Made by a program: the position numbers and the translations under genes. A stretch of DNA of 53,593 nucleotides from Roseiarcus sp049513815 (GTDB taxonomy: Bacteria > Pseudomonadota > Alphaproteobacteria > Rhizobiales > Beijerinckiaceae): positions 1 to 53,593 of the forward strand of contig JBEKVR010000011.1 of NCBI GenBank assembly GCA_049513815.1, read 5' to 3'. Below, piece by piece: positions 21,041 to 28,853 of this stretch (position 1 is its first letter; each line of letters opens with the position of its first letter). The notes under the pieces were generated by a model. It had not been told where the DNA came from. It was given only the letters and a program-made list of their open reading frames with translations, and made no database searches.

Positions 21041-21073
21041 AACAAGGCGCCTTCAGATTGACGCGGTTCCGCC

Positions 21074-21161
21074 CGTCATTGCGAGCGACAGCGAAGCGAT
21101 CCAGACGAAGCCGCAGCCGCAATCCCCAAGTCTGGATCGCTTCGCTTTGCTCGCGATGACG
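21074..21161. repeat. Long inverted repeat, family C, between convergent genes
   Basis: Left arm 21074-21106 and right arm 21130-21161 pair almost perfectly over about 32 nt (cgtcattgcgagcg... with ...gctcgcgatgacg). This type of palindrome is widespread in alpha- and other proteobacterial genomes. Here it lies exactly between the convergent mce and HD-hydrolase genes, so its RNA hairpin could terminate transcription from both sides. Confidence 0.85.
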
Positions 21162-21178
21162 ACAGAGATGTTTCGACT

Positions 21179-21856
21179 TTAACGCATTGCGCTCTTGGCG
21201 AGGCCGTCGACCAACTGTCGGGCGAAGTTGGCGCGCGCCTGCGCTTCGAACTGCGCCGCCAGCGTCGGCGTGCGATACACCCGCGGCGCGTCGGATGTCT
21301 TGCGCAAGAATCCGAGCCGGCCGGCGTCGTACTGCGCGTCGGTGAGGTGGGGAACCTCGAGGCGCAGCAGTTCGGTGTTGCGGTCGAAGTCGGCGTCGGC
21401 CTCGCCGAGCGGCGTCAGATCGAGATCGAGCACCCACACGCGCGCCCGCTCGCGCAACGAGGCGTCCGCAGCAGGATCGGGATAGGCGAGATGATCCGCG
21501 GTCGCCCGGATCGTGTCGGCGACCCATTGGCGATCCTCGTCGGACAGCGACGCTGCCGCGCTGCCGTGCATCCAGACTTCGGCCGATCGCTCTTCGTTGT
21601 CGCGCCGCCCACGCTCGTAGACGCAGTCGTGATAGGCGATCGCGCAGGCGATCAGAGTCTCGATCTCGGGCGCCGTCAGGCCTTCGGCGGTCGCGTAGAG
21701 GCAATGGCGCCGCCACAGCAGCGCGAGATGGCCGACGCCGTGATAGTGGCGATCGTCCGTCTCCATCATTGCGGTCAACTCGGATTTCGCGCTTTCCGGC
21801 AGGGGGACGCGCTGAAGCAGCGCGTCGAAGTCTCGCCGATCCTGTTCGCTCGTCAT
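21179..21856 (-). CDS. HD-superfamily metal-dependent hydrolase (COG4339-like)
   Basis: A 225-residue cytoplasmic protein. Metal-site motifs in order are HYHGVGHLALL, AIAYHDCVYERGRRDNEERSA and, later, LDLDLTPLG; this spacing fits the predicted phosphohydrolases of COG4339, whose substrate is not established. I chose ATG 21856 (MTSEQDRRDF); the frame continues 35 codons upstream with a Pro/Arg-rich composition unlike the family. It is convergent with mce and divergent from the FecR gene. Confidence 0.85.
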   Translation of the reverse strand: MTSEQDRRDFDALLQRVPLPESAKSELTAMMETDDRHYHGVGHLALLWRRHCLYATAEGLTAPEIETLIACAIAYHDCVYERGRRDNEERSAEVWMHGSAAASLSDEDRQWVADTIRATADHLAYPDPAADASLRERARVWVLDLDLTPLGEADADFDRNTELLRLEVPHLTDAQYDAGRLGFLRKTSDAPRVYRTPTLAAQFEAQARANFARQLVDGLAKSAMR

Positions 21857-21974
21857 CGGCGCGGGCCTTCGCGGAATTTGATCATGGCTCGGAGGGTCGT
21901 TCGGTTGTTGACAAGCTAGGCGCTGCGCCGGTCGGCCAGTCATTTTCCTCTTGGCGCCCAAATGGTTATGAGAA

Positions 21975-22020
21975 TCTCTAGAAGGCTCGTATTGTCATAA
22001 AATTATTTAAATCTTAAGGT
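21975..22020 (+). promoter_or_regulatory. AT-rich promoter-like tract upstream of the FecR gene
   Basis: The GC content falls sharply in ttgtcataaaattatttaaat. TTGTCA at 21992-21997 could be a -35 element; no good -10 at standard spacing is seen, so the assignment is tentative. It lies 48-93 nt before the GTG of the FecR-domain gene. Confidence 0.3.
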
Positions 22021-22067
22021 TCTGCGACAGTGGGGCCAAAGTTCGGCAAGACGGGGGCGTTTCCACC

Positions 22068-22985
22068 GTGCGTATCAACCATCCAACACATTTGCAAAGC
22101 GCTCGGGCGCGCCATTCTGACCTGGCCGCGCCTCGCTTTTTCGGTCAGACGAAGTCTGCGCTTTCGATCGTTGGACTGGCGCTCTTGGCCGTCGCGGCGC
22201 CGGCGCAGGGCGAAGAGAGCATCGGCGGCGCCAAGACGGTCGTCAATCTGGTGACGGGCGATCTCGCGACCGGCGACAAGATCAACGTTGTGCAAGGCGA
22301 CGAGGTCTTCAAGGACGAGGGCGTGCGGACCGACGCCAACAGCTCGGCCAGGCTCGTGCTGCGCGACAACACCAACTTGCTGCTGGGTCCGTCGTCGTCG
22401 ATCAAGCTCGATCGCTTCGTCTATTCGGGTCCCAGCCAACCCGGCGCGATCGCGGTCAATCTGGTCAAGGGCGCGCTGCGCTTCGCCACCGGCGACGCGG
22501 ACAAGAAAGCCTATGTCATCTCGACGCCGACAGCGGCGTTGGGCGTACGCGGAACGGTGCTCAAGATCGTCGCTGCGAGTCCGAGCAAGACGTTCGTCGT
22601 TCTCGACGAGGGCGGCGCGCTCGTTTGCACGCGCGGCGCGGCAAAAAAGCATTGCCTTCCGCTTACCGAACCGGGGCAGGGGGTCGTGGTCACGGCGACG
22701 GAGATCAAATGGGATTCGCATGCGAACGCGACCGTCTCCGCGATCATTGACGCGATTCCCGATCCGTCGAGCGGTCCTTCCGGTCCGACCGGCCAGCATG
22801 CCGACCTCACGCCGGCCATTGTGCCGCCGACCATCGTCACGCCCAAACCCCCGCCGCACAAGGGGGGCGACGGCTGCGGCGGCGACGGCGGCGAAGGTGA
22901 GGGAAGCAGATCGACGCCGTCCATTGGCTTCAGCGCTGCCAACTCTGGCCCTGGGACCGGCCATGGTCGTGGTCGCGGCGGCTAA
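22068..22985 (+). CDS. FecR-domain exported protein
   Basis: 305 residues. An N-terminal hydrophobic stretch (SIVGLALLAVAAPAQG, about residues 33-48) looks like an export signal after an unusually long polar lead. The FecR-type beta domain follows: GDKINVVQGDEVFKDEGVRT, SSARLVLRDNTNLLLGPSSS and TPTAALGVRGT. The C-terminus is Pro- and Gly-rich, possibly a cell-wall or periplasmic linker. FecR-domain proteins of this kind are often found beside CHASE2 cyclases, as here, so a joint sensory role is likely. The start GTG 22068 is the first codon available. Confidence 0.8.
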   Translation: MRINHPTHLQSARARHSDLAAPRFFGQTKSALSIVGLALLAVAAPAQGEESIGGAKTVVNLVTGDLATGDKINVVQGDEVFKDEGVRTDANSSARLVLRDNTNLLLGPSSSIKLDRFVYSGPSQPGAIAVNLVKGALRFATGDADKKAYVISTPTAALGVRGTVLKIVAASPSKTFVVLDEGGALVCTRGAAKKHCLPLTEPGQGVVVTATEIKWDSHANATVSAIIDAIPDPSSGPSGPTGQHADLTPAIVPPTIVTPKPPPHKGGDGCGGDGGEGEGSRSTPSIGFSAANSGPGTGHGRGRGG

Positions 22986-23151
22986 ATGGCGCGCGAATAT
23001 CCGCAGGATTGGAACCTGGCGCTCGATCGAAGGCGCCACGACTGATGGCAAGGGGGAGCCAACGGACTAACGGCGACTTGCCGGCTGAGCCGGCAAGCGG
23101 AGCGAACGCGCGACGTCTCCCTTGCCGCTCGGCTGACGCAGCGCGGCGCGC

Positions 23152-23385
23152 ATGAAGGGGTCCTGGCGCAAAGCCGCGGCGCGGCGATTCACGCGGCACT
23201 AGCGCTATCTGCTGGTCGTCGTCGCGGTCTACGCCAGCGCGCTGGCGCTCGCCGACACGCTGACGACGCTGCGCGCCAATTTCCAGAACGTCGTCTTCGA
23301 TCAGTACCAGCGCTGGCGACCGCGCGAGCGGGGGGCCGAGCGACTCGTTCGCGTCGTCGAGATCGACGACGAGTCGATCAGGCGG
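23152..23385 (+). other. 5' part of the CHASE2 cyclase gene, interrupted by an in-frame amber codon
   Basis: In the cyclase frame, an ATG at 23152 is followed by 15 sense codons, a TAG at 23200-23202, and then an uninterrupted frame encoding RYLLVVVAVYASALALAD (the expected first membrane helix) and NVVFDQYQRWRPRERG (the expected start of CHASE2). No ATG, GTG or TTG occurs in frame between the TAG and TTG 23386, so conventional translation loses the first helix and the first 60 residues of the sensor domain. Confidence 0.75.
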
Positions 23386-25389
23386 TTGGGCCAGTGGCCT
23401 TGGCCGCGGGCGCAATTGGCTCGACTCGTCGGATCCCTCGCCGAGGCCAAGGTCGCGGCGATCGGCTTCGACGTGCTGTTTTCGGAAACCGATCGCGCGC
23501 CTTCAGACGCTTTGCTCGCCGGTCCTGTCAACGGCGTCGACGCGAATGTGGCGTCACGCAGCGAAAACGACGCCGCTTTCGCCCGCGCGCTCGCCGATCG
23601 ATCCGTCGTTCTGACCGAGCTCGTCACCCGAAGCGATGTCGCCGGCGCGGTTCCCGCCAAGAGCGGCTTCACCACCATCGGCGAGGACCCCACGCCCGAT
23701 CTGCCGCAATTGTCGGGTGTGCTCGGGCCGCTGGCGGTTCTGGCCAAGAGCGCGGCGGGAATCGGCTTCGTCAACTGGCAGGCGGACGCGGACCGGGTCG
23801 TGCGCCGCGTGCCGCTGCTGATCGTCGTCAACGGCCAGATTCAGCCGAGTTTCGCCATCGAGTGCTTGCGGGTCGCGCAAGGCGCCTCGACCTACCTCAT
23901 CAAGTCGACCGACGTCGGCGGCCAATCGGTTGGTCTGGGGGCCGGCGTTGCGGCGATCAAGGTCGGCGACCTGGTCGTGCCGACGCAACCAGCCGGCGAC
24001 ATCCGCGCCTATTTCGCCGCGTCGGATCCGAGCCTGTCGCTGCCGGCGTGGAAACTGTTCGAGCCCGGCGTCGATCTCTCCAATCTTGCCGGCAAGATCG
24101 TGGTCGTCGGCGTCAGCGCATCCCTGTTGTCTGACGTCGTCGCGACGCCGCTCAACCCGTCGACGCCGGGCGTCGAGGCGCAGGCGCAATTGATCGAGCA
24201 GATCCTCGACGGCGACGCGTTGCTGCGTCCTGACTGGGCGCCCGGCGCCGAAGTGGCGGCGTCGACCCTGCTGTCGCTCGCGCTCGTCGTCGCGACGCCG
24301 CTGCTGTCGGCGCTTTGGAGCGCCGCACTCGGCGCCTTGGCCGTCGCCGCTATGGCGGGCGGCTCTTGGCTGGCGTTCACCCATTACGGCTGGTTGTTCG
24401 ATCCCGTCACGCCCAGCTTCTCGTCCGGCGCGGTCTTCCTCGCCGGCGTGCTCGCGCTTTACAGCCAGAAGCGACATCAATTGAACGAGACGCGCTCGCA
24501 TTTCGGACGGTTCGTTTCGCCCGCGGTGGTGGCGCGATTGGCCGAACACCCGGAAGCCATTCAACTGGGCGGGCTGCAGCGTACGCTCACCTTGATGTTC
24601 TGCGACATTCGCGGGTTCACGACGCTGTCCGAGGGCCTTACGGCGATCGAACTCACCGCGTTCCTCAACGAGTATCTGACGCCGATGACGGACGCCGTGC
24701 TGCAGGAGATGGGCACCGTCGACAAGTACATGGGCGACGCGATCATGGCGTTCTGGAACGCCCCGCTCGACGACAGCGACCATGCCGCCCATGCGGTCAA
24801 CGCCGCTCTGGCGATGCGCAAGACCCTCGCGGAGCTGAATCGCCGTTGGGCGAACCGGGCGGCTGAATCCGGCCACGCGTTTCACCCGGTGAAGTTCGGC
24901 GTCGGCCTCAACACCGGCGAGTGCTGCGTCGGCAATCTCGGCTCGACGCGACGCTTCGACTATTCGGCGATCGGCGACGAAGTGAACGTCGCTTCGCGGC
25001 TGGAAGGAGCGTCGAAAGTTCTCGGCGTCGACATTGTCGCCAGCGACCTGACGCGCGCCGACGCGCCGGATTTCGCCTGGCTCGAAGTCGATCAGCTCCT
25101 GCTCAAGGGCAAGAGCCGCCCGACGCCGGTCTACGCTTTGGCGGGCGACGCGGCGACCGCCGCCAGCGAACCCTTCCGCGAACTGGCGCGGCGGCATGAC
25201 GAGATTCTCGCCGCCTATCGCGGGCGCGATTTCGCCGCCGCCGGGCGATTGGCCGTCGCGGCGGCGGCGCTGGCGCCGGCGGAAATCCAGGGCCTCTACA
25301 CGAATTTCTACCAGGAGCGCTTTGCGTTCCTGGCGGCCAGCGACCTCGGCCCATCGTGGACGCCGGTTTTCAGGTTGGAGACCAAATAG
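23386..25389 (+). CDS. CHASE2-domain adenylate/guanylate cyclase (5' end disrupted)
   Basis: The readable part from TTG 23386 has 667 residues. A CHASE2 extracytoplasmic sensor covers about residues 1-280, three hydrophobic segments about 290-365, and a class III cyclase domain about 400-575. Metal aspartates are Asp407 (FCDIRGFT) and Asp451 (DKYMGDAIMAFW), and the Asn/Arg pair lies in EVNVASRLE. Lys447 fits ATP as substrate, so cAMP is the likely product. The natural start must be upstream (see the amber entry at 23152). It follows the FecR gene and converges on a cyclic-nucleotide-binding protein. It is either a recent pseudogene, an amber-regulated gene or a sequencing error. Confidence 0.85.
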   Translation: MGQWPWPRAQLARLVGSLAEAKVAAIGFDVLFSETDRAPSDALLAGPVNGVDANVASRSENDAAFARALADRSVVLTELVTRSDVAGAVPAKSGFTTIGEDPTPDLPQLSGVLGPLAVLAKSAAGIGFVNWQADADRVVRRVPLLIVVNGQIQPSFAIECLRVAQGASTYLIKSTDVGGQSVGLGAGVAAIKVGDLVVPTQPAGDIRAYFAASDPSLSLPAWKLFEPGVDLSNLAGKIVVVGVSASLLSDVVATPLNPSTPGVEAQAQLIEQILDGDALLRPDWAPGAEVAASTLLSLALVVATPLLSALWSAALGALAVAAMAGGSWLAFTHYGWLFDPVTPSFSSGAVFLAGVLALYSQKRHQLNETRSHFGRFVSPAVVARLAEHPEAIQLGGLQRTLTLMFCDIRGFTTLSEGLTAIELTAFLNEYLTPMTDAVLQEMGTVDKYMGDAIMAFWNAPLDDSDHAAHAVNAALAMRKTLAELNRRWANRAAESGHAFHPVKFGVGLNTGECCVGNLGSTRRFDYSAIGDEVNVASRLEGASKVLGVDIVASDLTRADAPDFAWLEVDQLLLKGKSRPTPVYALAGDAATAASEPFRELARRHDEILAAYRGRDFAAAGRLAVAAAALAPAEIQGLYTNFYQERFAFLAASDLGPSWTPVFRLETK

Positions 25390-25432
25390 GCGCAGCGACG
25401 CTTAGAACATGTTGCGTCTAGGTCGACTCGGG

Positions 25433-25549
25433 CCTCATCCTGAGGCGCCCTGGCGCCGGCGAAGGCCTCGAAGGATGATCCAGCGTGCGCCGGCTTCCGT
25501 GCGAGCTGGAGCGTCCTTCGAGGCCGCTGCGCGGCTCCTCAGGACGAGG
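25433..25549. repeat. Long inverted repeat, family B, between convergent genes
   Basis: Outer arms cctcatcctgagg (25433-25445) and cctcaggacgagg (25537-25549) and inner arms cctcgaaggatg (25466-25477) and cgtccttcgagg (25512-25523) form a long imperfect hairpin. This is a known kind of intergenic repeat in Hyphomicrobiales. It separates the convergent cyclase and cNMP-binding genes and may end both transcripts. Confidence 0.85.
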
Positions 25550-25599
25550 TGAGCGGCGCCGAGCGATTCCAACCAAAAGCCGCGCGCTTTAGCCCCGGA

Positions 25600-25971
25600 T
25601 CAGATCGCCTTGTTGGCGATGCGCAGCCGACCGGCGAGAACGCGCATCACTTTCAGCGCGAAGAACGGCGTCTGGCTGACCAGGAACAGGAACTGCTTTT
25701 CGTTGACCGGGACCAGCTCGACGTCGGTCGCGGCGGTGACCGTCGCGCTGCGCGGCGTCTTGTCGATCAGCGCCATTTCGCCGAAGATGCCCTTGTCGTC
25801 GAGCGTCGCCAGCAGACGATTTCCGGTGCTGATGTCGACCCGCCCGCTCTTGATGACATAGAGCTCGGACGCGGGATCGCCTTCGCGAAAGATGATCTCG
25901 CCTTGCTTGAATGTGCGGACGGGGGCGCCCGATCCGGCAAGAATGCTGAATTCGACTTCGGCGTTCGACAT
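25600..25971 (-). CDS. Single-domain cyclic-nucleotide-binding protein
   Basis: 123 residues, consisting almost entirely of one cNMP-binding beta-barrel: FKQGEIIFREGDPASELYVI, then the phosphate-binding cassette GIFGEMALIDKTPRSATVTA, with Glu and Arg in the positions that hold the cyclic phosphate and ribose. There is no C-terminal helix-turn-helix, so it is not a CRP-type regulator by itself and probably acts on a partner. I chose ATG 25971 (MSNAEVEFS); the frame extends 17 codons further. It faces an adenylate cyclase gene, which suggests it responds to that enzyme's product. Confidence 0.88.
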   Translation of the reverse strand: MSNAEVEFSILAGSGAPVRTFKQGEIIFREGDPASELYVIKSGRVDISTGNRLLATLDDKGIFGEMALIDKTPRSATVTAATDVELVPVNEKQFLFLVSQTPFFALKVMRVLAGRLRIANKAI

Positions 25972-26112
25972 GTCCCGTTCCCGTCGGGGCGGAACCAAGC
26001 CAGTACCGCCGTCAAGCACCACAACTGAATCGCATTACATTTTTATGACACGACGCGAACCCCGCGCCAATACCGCCGCCGGGGGGTCGCGATCGTCGGG
26101 CGGAGCCAAATT

Positions 26113-26224
26113 GCCCTCACCCCAACCCTCTCCCGCATCGGGCGTTCGCAAGGACGCCCGTCGTTCGACGGGTTATGCGGGCGAGGGGGCGCTGGACACG
26201 CGAAGCGGCCGGATGAGGGGGAGG
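26113..26224. repeat. Interspersed palindromic repeat, family A (copy 3, composite)
   Basis: ccctcac...ctctcccgcat on the left pairs with atgcgggcgagg...gatgagggg on the right, and two small hairpins (cgggcgttcgcaaggacgcccg and cgtcgttcgacg) fill the middle. It is the same general design as 12041-12137 but with different inner sequence. Confidence 0.7.
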
Positions 26225-26286
26225 GCGCAAGACGTAGCGCGGACGGTGGTGGGTCCATCTGAAATTTGTGACCTACTCACCATATG

Positions 26287-26488
26287 CGGCTGGCCGTCAG
26301 CCGTTGTGGCTCGCGACGGTGAAAGGAGGGTCGCTTTGAAGCCAATTGCTTGGCTTCTCGCGAGCCGCCCCGGAAACCCCCTGAGTGGATAACCACAGGT
26401 CGCCGGGCTCTGGACAGGCGGAGCGAATGACCGTTTGGACGTGGCGATACGTCTGGCGCGGCAGAAAGCGCTACGGTGTGAATCCGTA
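26287..26488. other. Gene-free stretch with many short hairpins, possible structured RNA
   Basis: No ORF fits between the family A repeat and the restriction-enzyme remnant. Readable hairpins are cggctg/cagccg (26287-26303), a 9-bp outer stem ggctcgcga/tcgcgagcc (26308-26316 with 26358-26366) enclosing aagccaa/ttggctt (26339-26356), gtgg-ataa-ccac near 26385, gacgt/acgtc (26438-26453) and tacgg/ccgta (26472-26488), whose loop region includes a tcc-gtaa-gga GNRA-like turn. I do not recognise a known RNA family, and the strand is unknown. Confidence 0.35.
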
Positions 26489-26613
26489 AGGAAATTGCGA
26501 CTGTCCCCTGATCGGCGCTCGCACCCTTGCTCAGCTCACTTCTTTTAGGGACCGCGCTTCGCGGGAAGCGCCTTCGCTTCTTCGGCCCCGACCAATGCAA
26601 CGATATCCGAAAC

Positions 26614-26916
26614 GCCCCGAAGCCGATCCTGCGCGCCGATCACGACCACGGAATCATCGTTCTCGACAGCGAAACCCAGCTCTCCGGCGTTCCCGCCGAA
26701 GCCTGGGCCTACAAGCTCGGCAACCGCTCGGCGCTCGAATGGATTCTCGACCAGCACAAGGAAAAGACGCCGAAGGACCTGACGATCCGCGAGAAGTTCA
26801 ACACGTATCGCTTCGCCGACTACAAAGAGAAGGTCGTCGACCTCCTTGGGCGCGTCACGCGCGTCAGCGTCGAGACCATGGCGATCGTCGCGGCGATGCG
26901 CGCGACGCCGAGGTGA
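26614..26916 (+). pseudogene. C-terminal remnant of a type ISP restriction-modification enzyme
   Basis: About 100 residues in one frame ending at a TGA. The segments LSGVPAEAWAYKLGNRSALEWILD and IREKFNTYRFADYKEKVVDLL match, from memory, the C-terminal specificity domain of type ISP/LlaBIII-like enzymes, which are normally over 1000 residues long and carry helicase and methylase domains. None of those domains is upstream; the preceding 300 nt are non-coding. The gene is therefore a dead fragment, and the open frame continues upstream to 26527 without resembling the family. Confidence 0.7.
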
Positions 26917-27034
26917 CGGGCCGCCGCCGACAATGTCTTTTCGATAATCAGAAAACGCGCTATCCTGAATCGTCGGCGCGTGACGACGGCGGCAATAGCC
27001 CAGGGGGAATTGGAATTGATTGGTGACACCGTTC

Positions 27035-27163
27035 CCGTCTTGGCCGGGCTTGACCCGGCCATTCAAGCGGCGGCGCTCTGTGCGGACGGCCGCCGCGGAA
27101 GCCGCTCTGTTCATCTTCCGACCGACTCTGCCTGGATGGCCGGGTCAAGCCCGGCCATGACGG
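27035..27163. repeat. Interspersed inverted repeat, family D
   Basis: Left arm 27035-27062 (containing tggccgggcttgacccggcc) and right arm 27136-27163 (ggccgggtcaagcccggcca) are inverted copies, and each arm is itself palindromic. This is a common alphaproteobacterial intergenic element. Nothing coding is supported between 26917 and 27295. Confidence 0.85.
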
Positions 27164-27230
27164 CGGTTGGGCCTGAGCGCCGCAGGCGCCTTGACGATGA
27201 GTAACACACTGATATTCAATAGTATTATGG

Positions 27231-27287
27231 CTTGACGTCAAGCGATTCCCTTGACAAGGCTTGACGAAACTTGATGCGCGCCTTGAC
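27231..27287. promoter_or_regulatory. TTGAC box series with a perfect 12-bp palindrome
   Basis: Within 57 nt there are TTGAC at 27232, 27251, 27261 and 27283 and TTGAT at 27271, so three gaps are 10-12 nt, close to one helical turn. The first box is part of the perfect palindrome cttgacgtcaag (27231-27242). One further TTGAC lies at 27191. The series sits 3' of smpB (on the minus strand), not in an obvious promoter, and its role is unknown. Confidence 0.4.
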
Positions 27288-27295
27288 GCCGCCGC

Positions 27296-27775
27296 TCAGC
27301 CGCGCTGGCGCATCAGCCGCGACTTGTCGCGGTTCCAGTCGCGCGTCTTTTCCGCCTCGCGCTTGTCGTGCAACTGCTTGCCGCGCGCCAGCGCGAGGGC
27401 GACCTTGGCGCGGCCCTTGGCGTTGAAATAGACGCGCAGCGGCACGATCGTCATGCCTTCGCGCTCGACGCCCTTGGCGAGCTTGACGATCTCCTTGGCG
27501 TGCAGCAGCAGTTTGCGCGGCCGCCGCGGCTCGTGGTTGTTGCGGTTGGCCTGCAGGTATTCGGGAATGTTGGCGTTGTAAAGGTACAGCTCGCCGTTGC
27601 GGTCGACGGCGGCGTAGCTCTCGGCGACCGTCGCCTTGCCGGTGCGCAGCGACTTCACTTCGGGGCCGGTCAGCATCAGCCCCGCCTCGAACACCTCGCC
27701 GATCTCGTAGTCGTGGCGCGCGCGCCGATTGTCGGCGACGACCTTGTAGTTCGGCTTCTCTTTTTCCGCCGCCAC
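27296..27775 (-). CDS. smpB: SsrA-binding protein SmpB
   Basis: 159 residues. SmpB binds tmRNA and brings it to stalled ribosomes for trans-translation. Seen are RRARHDYEIGEVFEAGLMLTG, EVKSLRTGKATVAESY, YNANIPEY and the basic C-terminal tail GKQLHDKREAEKTRDWNRDK, which mimics an mRNA-bound anticodon stem. The start is GTG 27775 (protein MAAEKEKPNYK). It lies 25 nt after dapA on the same strand, so the two are probably cotranscribed. Confidence 0.96.
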   Translation of the reverse strand: MAAEKEKPNYKVVADNRRARHDYEIGEVFEAGLMLTGPEVKSLRTGKATVAESYAAVDRNGELYLYNANIPEYLQANRNNHEPRRPRKLLLHAKEIVKLAKGVEREGMTIVPLRVYFNAKGRAKVALALARGKQLHDKREAEKTRDWNRDKSRLMRQRG

Positions 27776-27800
27776 GCCGGCTCCTATCCTCTAGGTCTTG

Positions 27801-28694
27801 TCAGGCGTTGAGCAGGCCGGCGTGGACCATCGCGCGACGGATCGTCGCCTCGGTGTTCGCGCCGATCGGCAGCAGCGGCAGGCGGACCTCGTTCTGGACC
27901 CGGCCGAGCAGGCTCAACGCGTATTTCGCTCCGCCGACCCCCGGCTCGACGAAGATCGCCGCATGCAGCGGCGCCAGGCGGTCCTGCAGCCGCAACGCCT
28001 CGGCGAAGTCGCCGTCGAGCGCGTGCGTCATCAATTCGGCGCACAGCGCTGGTGCGGCGTTGGCGGTGACCGAAATGCAGCCGTGGCCGCCGGCGGCGAC
28101 GCAGGCCAGCGCCGTCATATCCTCGCCTGAAAGTTGGATAAAGTCCGGCCCCATGGCCATGCGCTGCTTGGAAATACGGCCGACGTCGCCGGTCGCGTCC
28201 TTGACGCCGACGATGTTCTTCAATTCGTACAGCCGCTTCATCGTATCCACGCTCATGTCGATGACGCTGCGCGGCGGGATGTTGTAAATGATGATTGGAA
28301 TGCCGATCGCGTCGTTGATGGCGCGGAAGTGATGGTAGAGCCCTTCCTGGGTCGGCTTGTTGTAATAGGGCGTGACCACCAGCACGGCGTCGGCGCCGGC
28401 CCGCTCGGCGTGGCGGGCGAGGTCGACGGCCTCGCTGGTGTTGTTGGAGCCGGCGCCGGCGATCACCGGCACGCGACCGCGCGCTTCGTCGATGCAGATG
28501 TCGACGACGCGGCGATGCTCCTCATGCGACAGGGTTGGGCTCTCGCCGGTCGTGCCGACCGGCACCAGGCCGTTCGAGCCGGAAGCGATCTGCCAATCGA
28601 CCAGGGAGCGGAACGCCGGTTCGTCGATTTTTCCGTCCTTGAACGGGGTGACAAGGGCCGGAATCGAACCGTGGAACTTCGCCCGCTTTTCCAT
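27801..28694 (-). CDS. dapA: 4-hydroxy-tetrahydrodipicolinate synthase
   Basis: 297 residues. It condenses pyruvate with aspartate semialdehyde in lysine and diaminopimelate biosynthesis. The pyruvate-binding GTTGESPTLSHEEH is near residue 48, the catalytic tyrosine lies in YNIPPRSVIDM, and the Schiff-base lysine is in GVKDATGDVGR. It is full length for the family. It leads a two-gene unit with smpB and is divergent from the transglycosylase gene. Confidence 0.96.
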   Translation of the reverse strand: MEKRAKFHGSIPALVTPFKDGKIDEPAFRSLVDWQIASGSNGLVPVGTTGESPTLSHEEHRRVVDICIDEARGRVPVIAGAGSNNTSEAVDLARHAERAGADAVLVVTPYYNKPTQEGLYHHFRAINDAIGIPIIIYNIPPRSVIDMSVDTMKRLYELKNIVGVKDATGDVGRISKQRMAMGPDFIQLSGEDMTALACVAAGGHGCISVTANAAPALCAELMTHALDGDFAEALRLQDRLAPLHAAIFVEPGVGGAKYALSLLGRVQNEVRLPLLPIGANTEATIRRAMVHAGLLNA

Positions 28695-28853
28695 CTCTTA
28701 AATCCAAATCGTCGTGAGGCGAACGCGTCCCATCCGCGCCCGCGCAGACACATAAACTCTTGCCGCGGGCCGCGAAAGGGGGAGGCGGACGCGACTCCGT
28801 GGTTAACGATTGCTCAGCAAAGCGCAGGCATGCTGGCGGGCGAGACTATCGCC

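Noticed and set aside
26438..26530. Cobalamin riboswitch or tmRNA fragment
   Set aside because: gtgtgaatccgtaagg and gcgactgtccc briefly suggested these, but the conserved cores (B12 box, tRNA-like domain) are absent.
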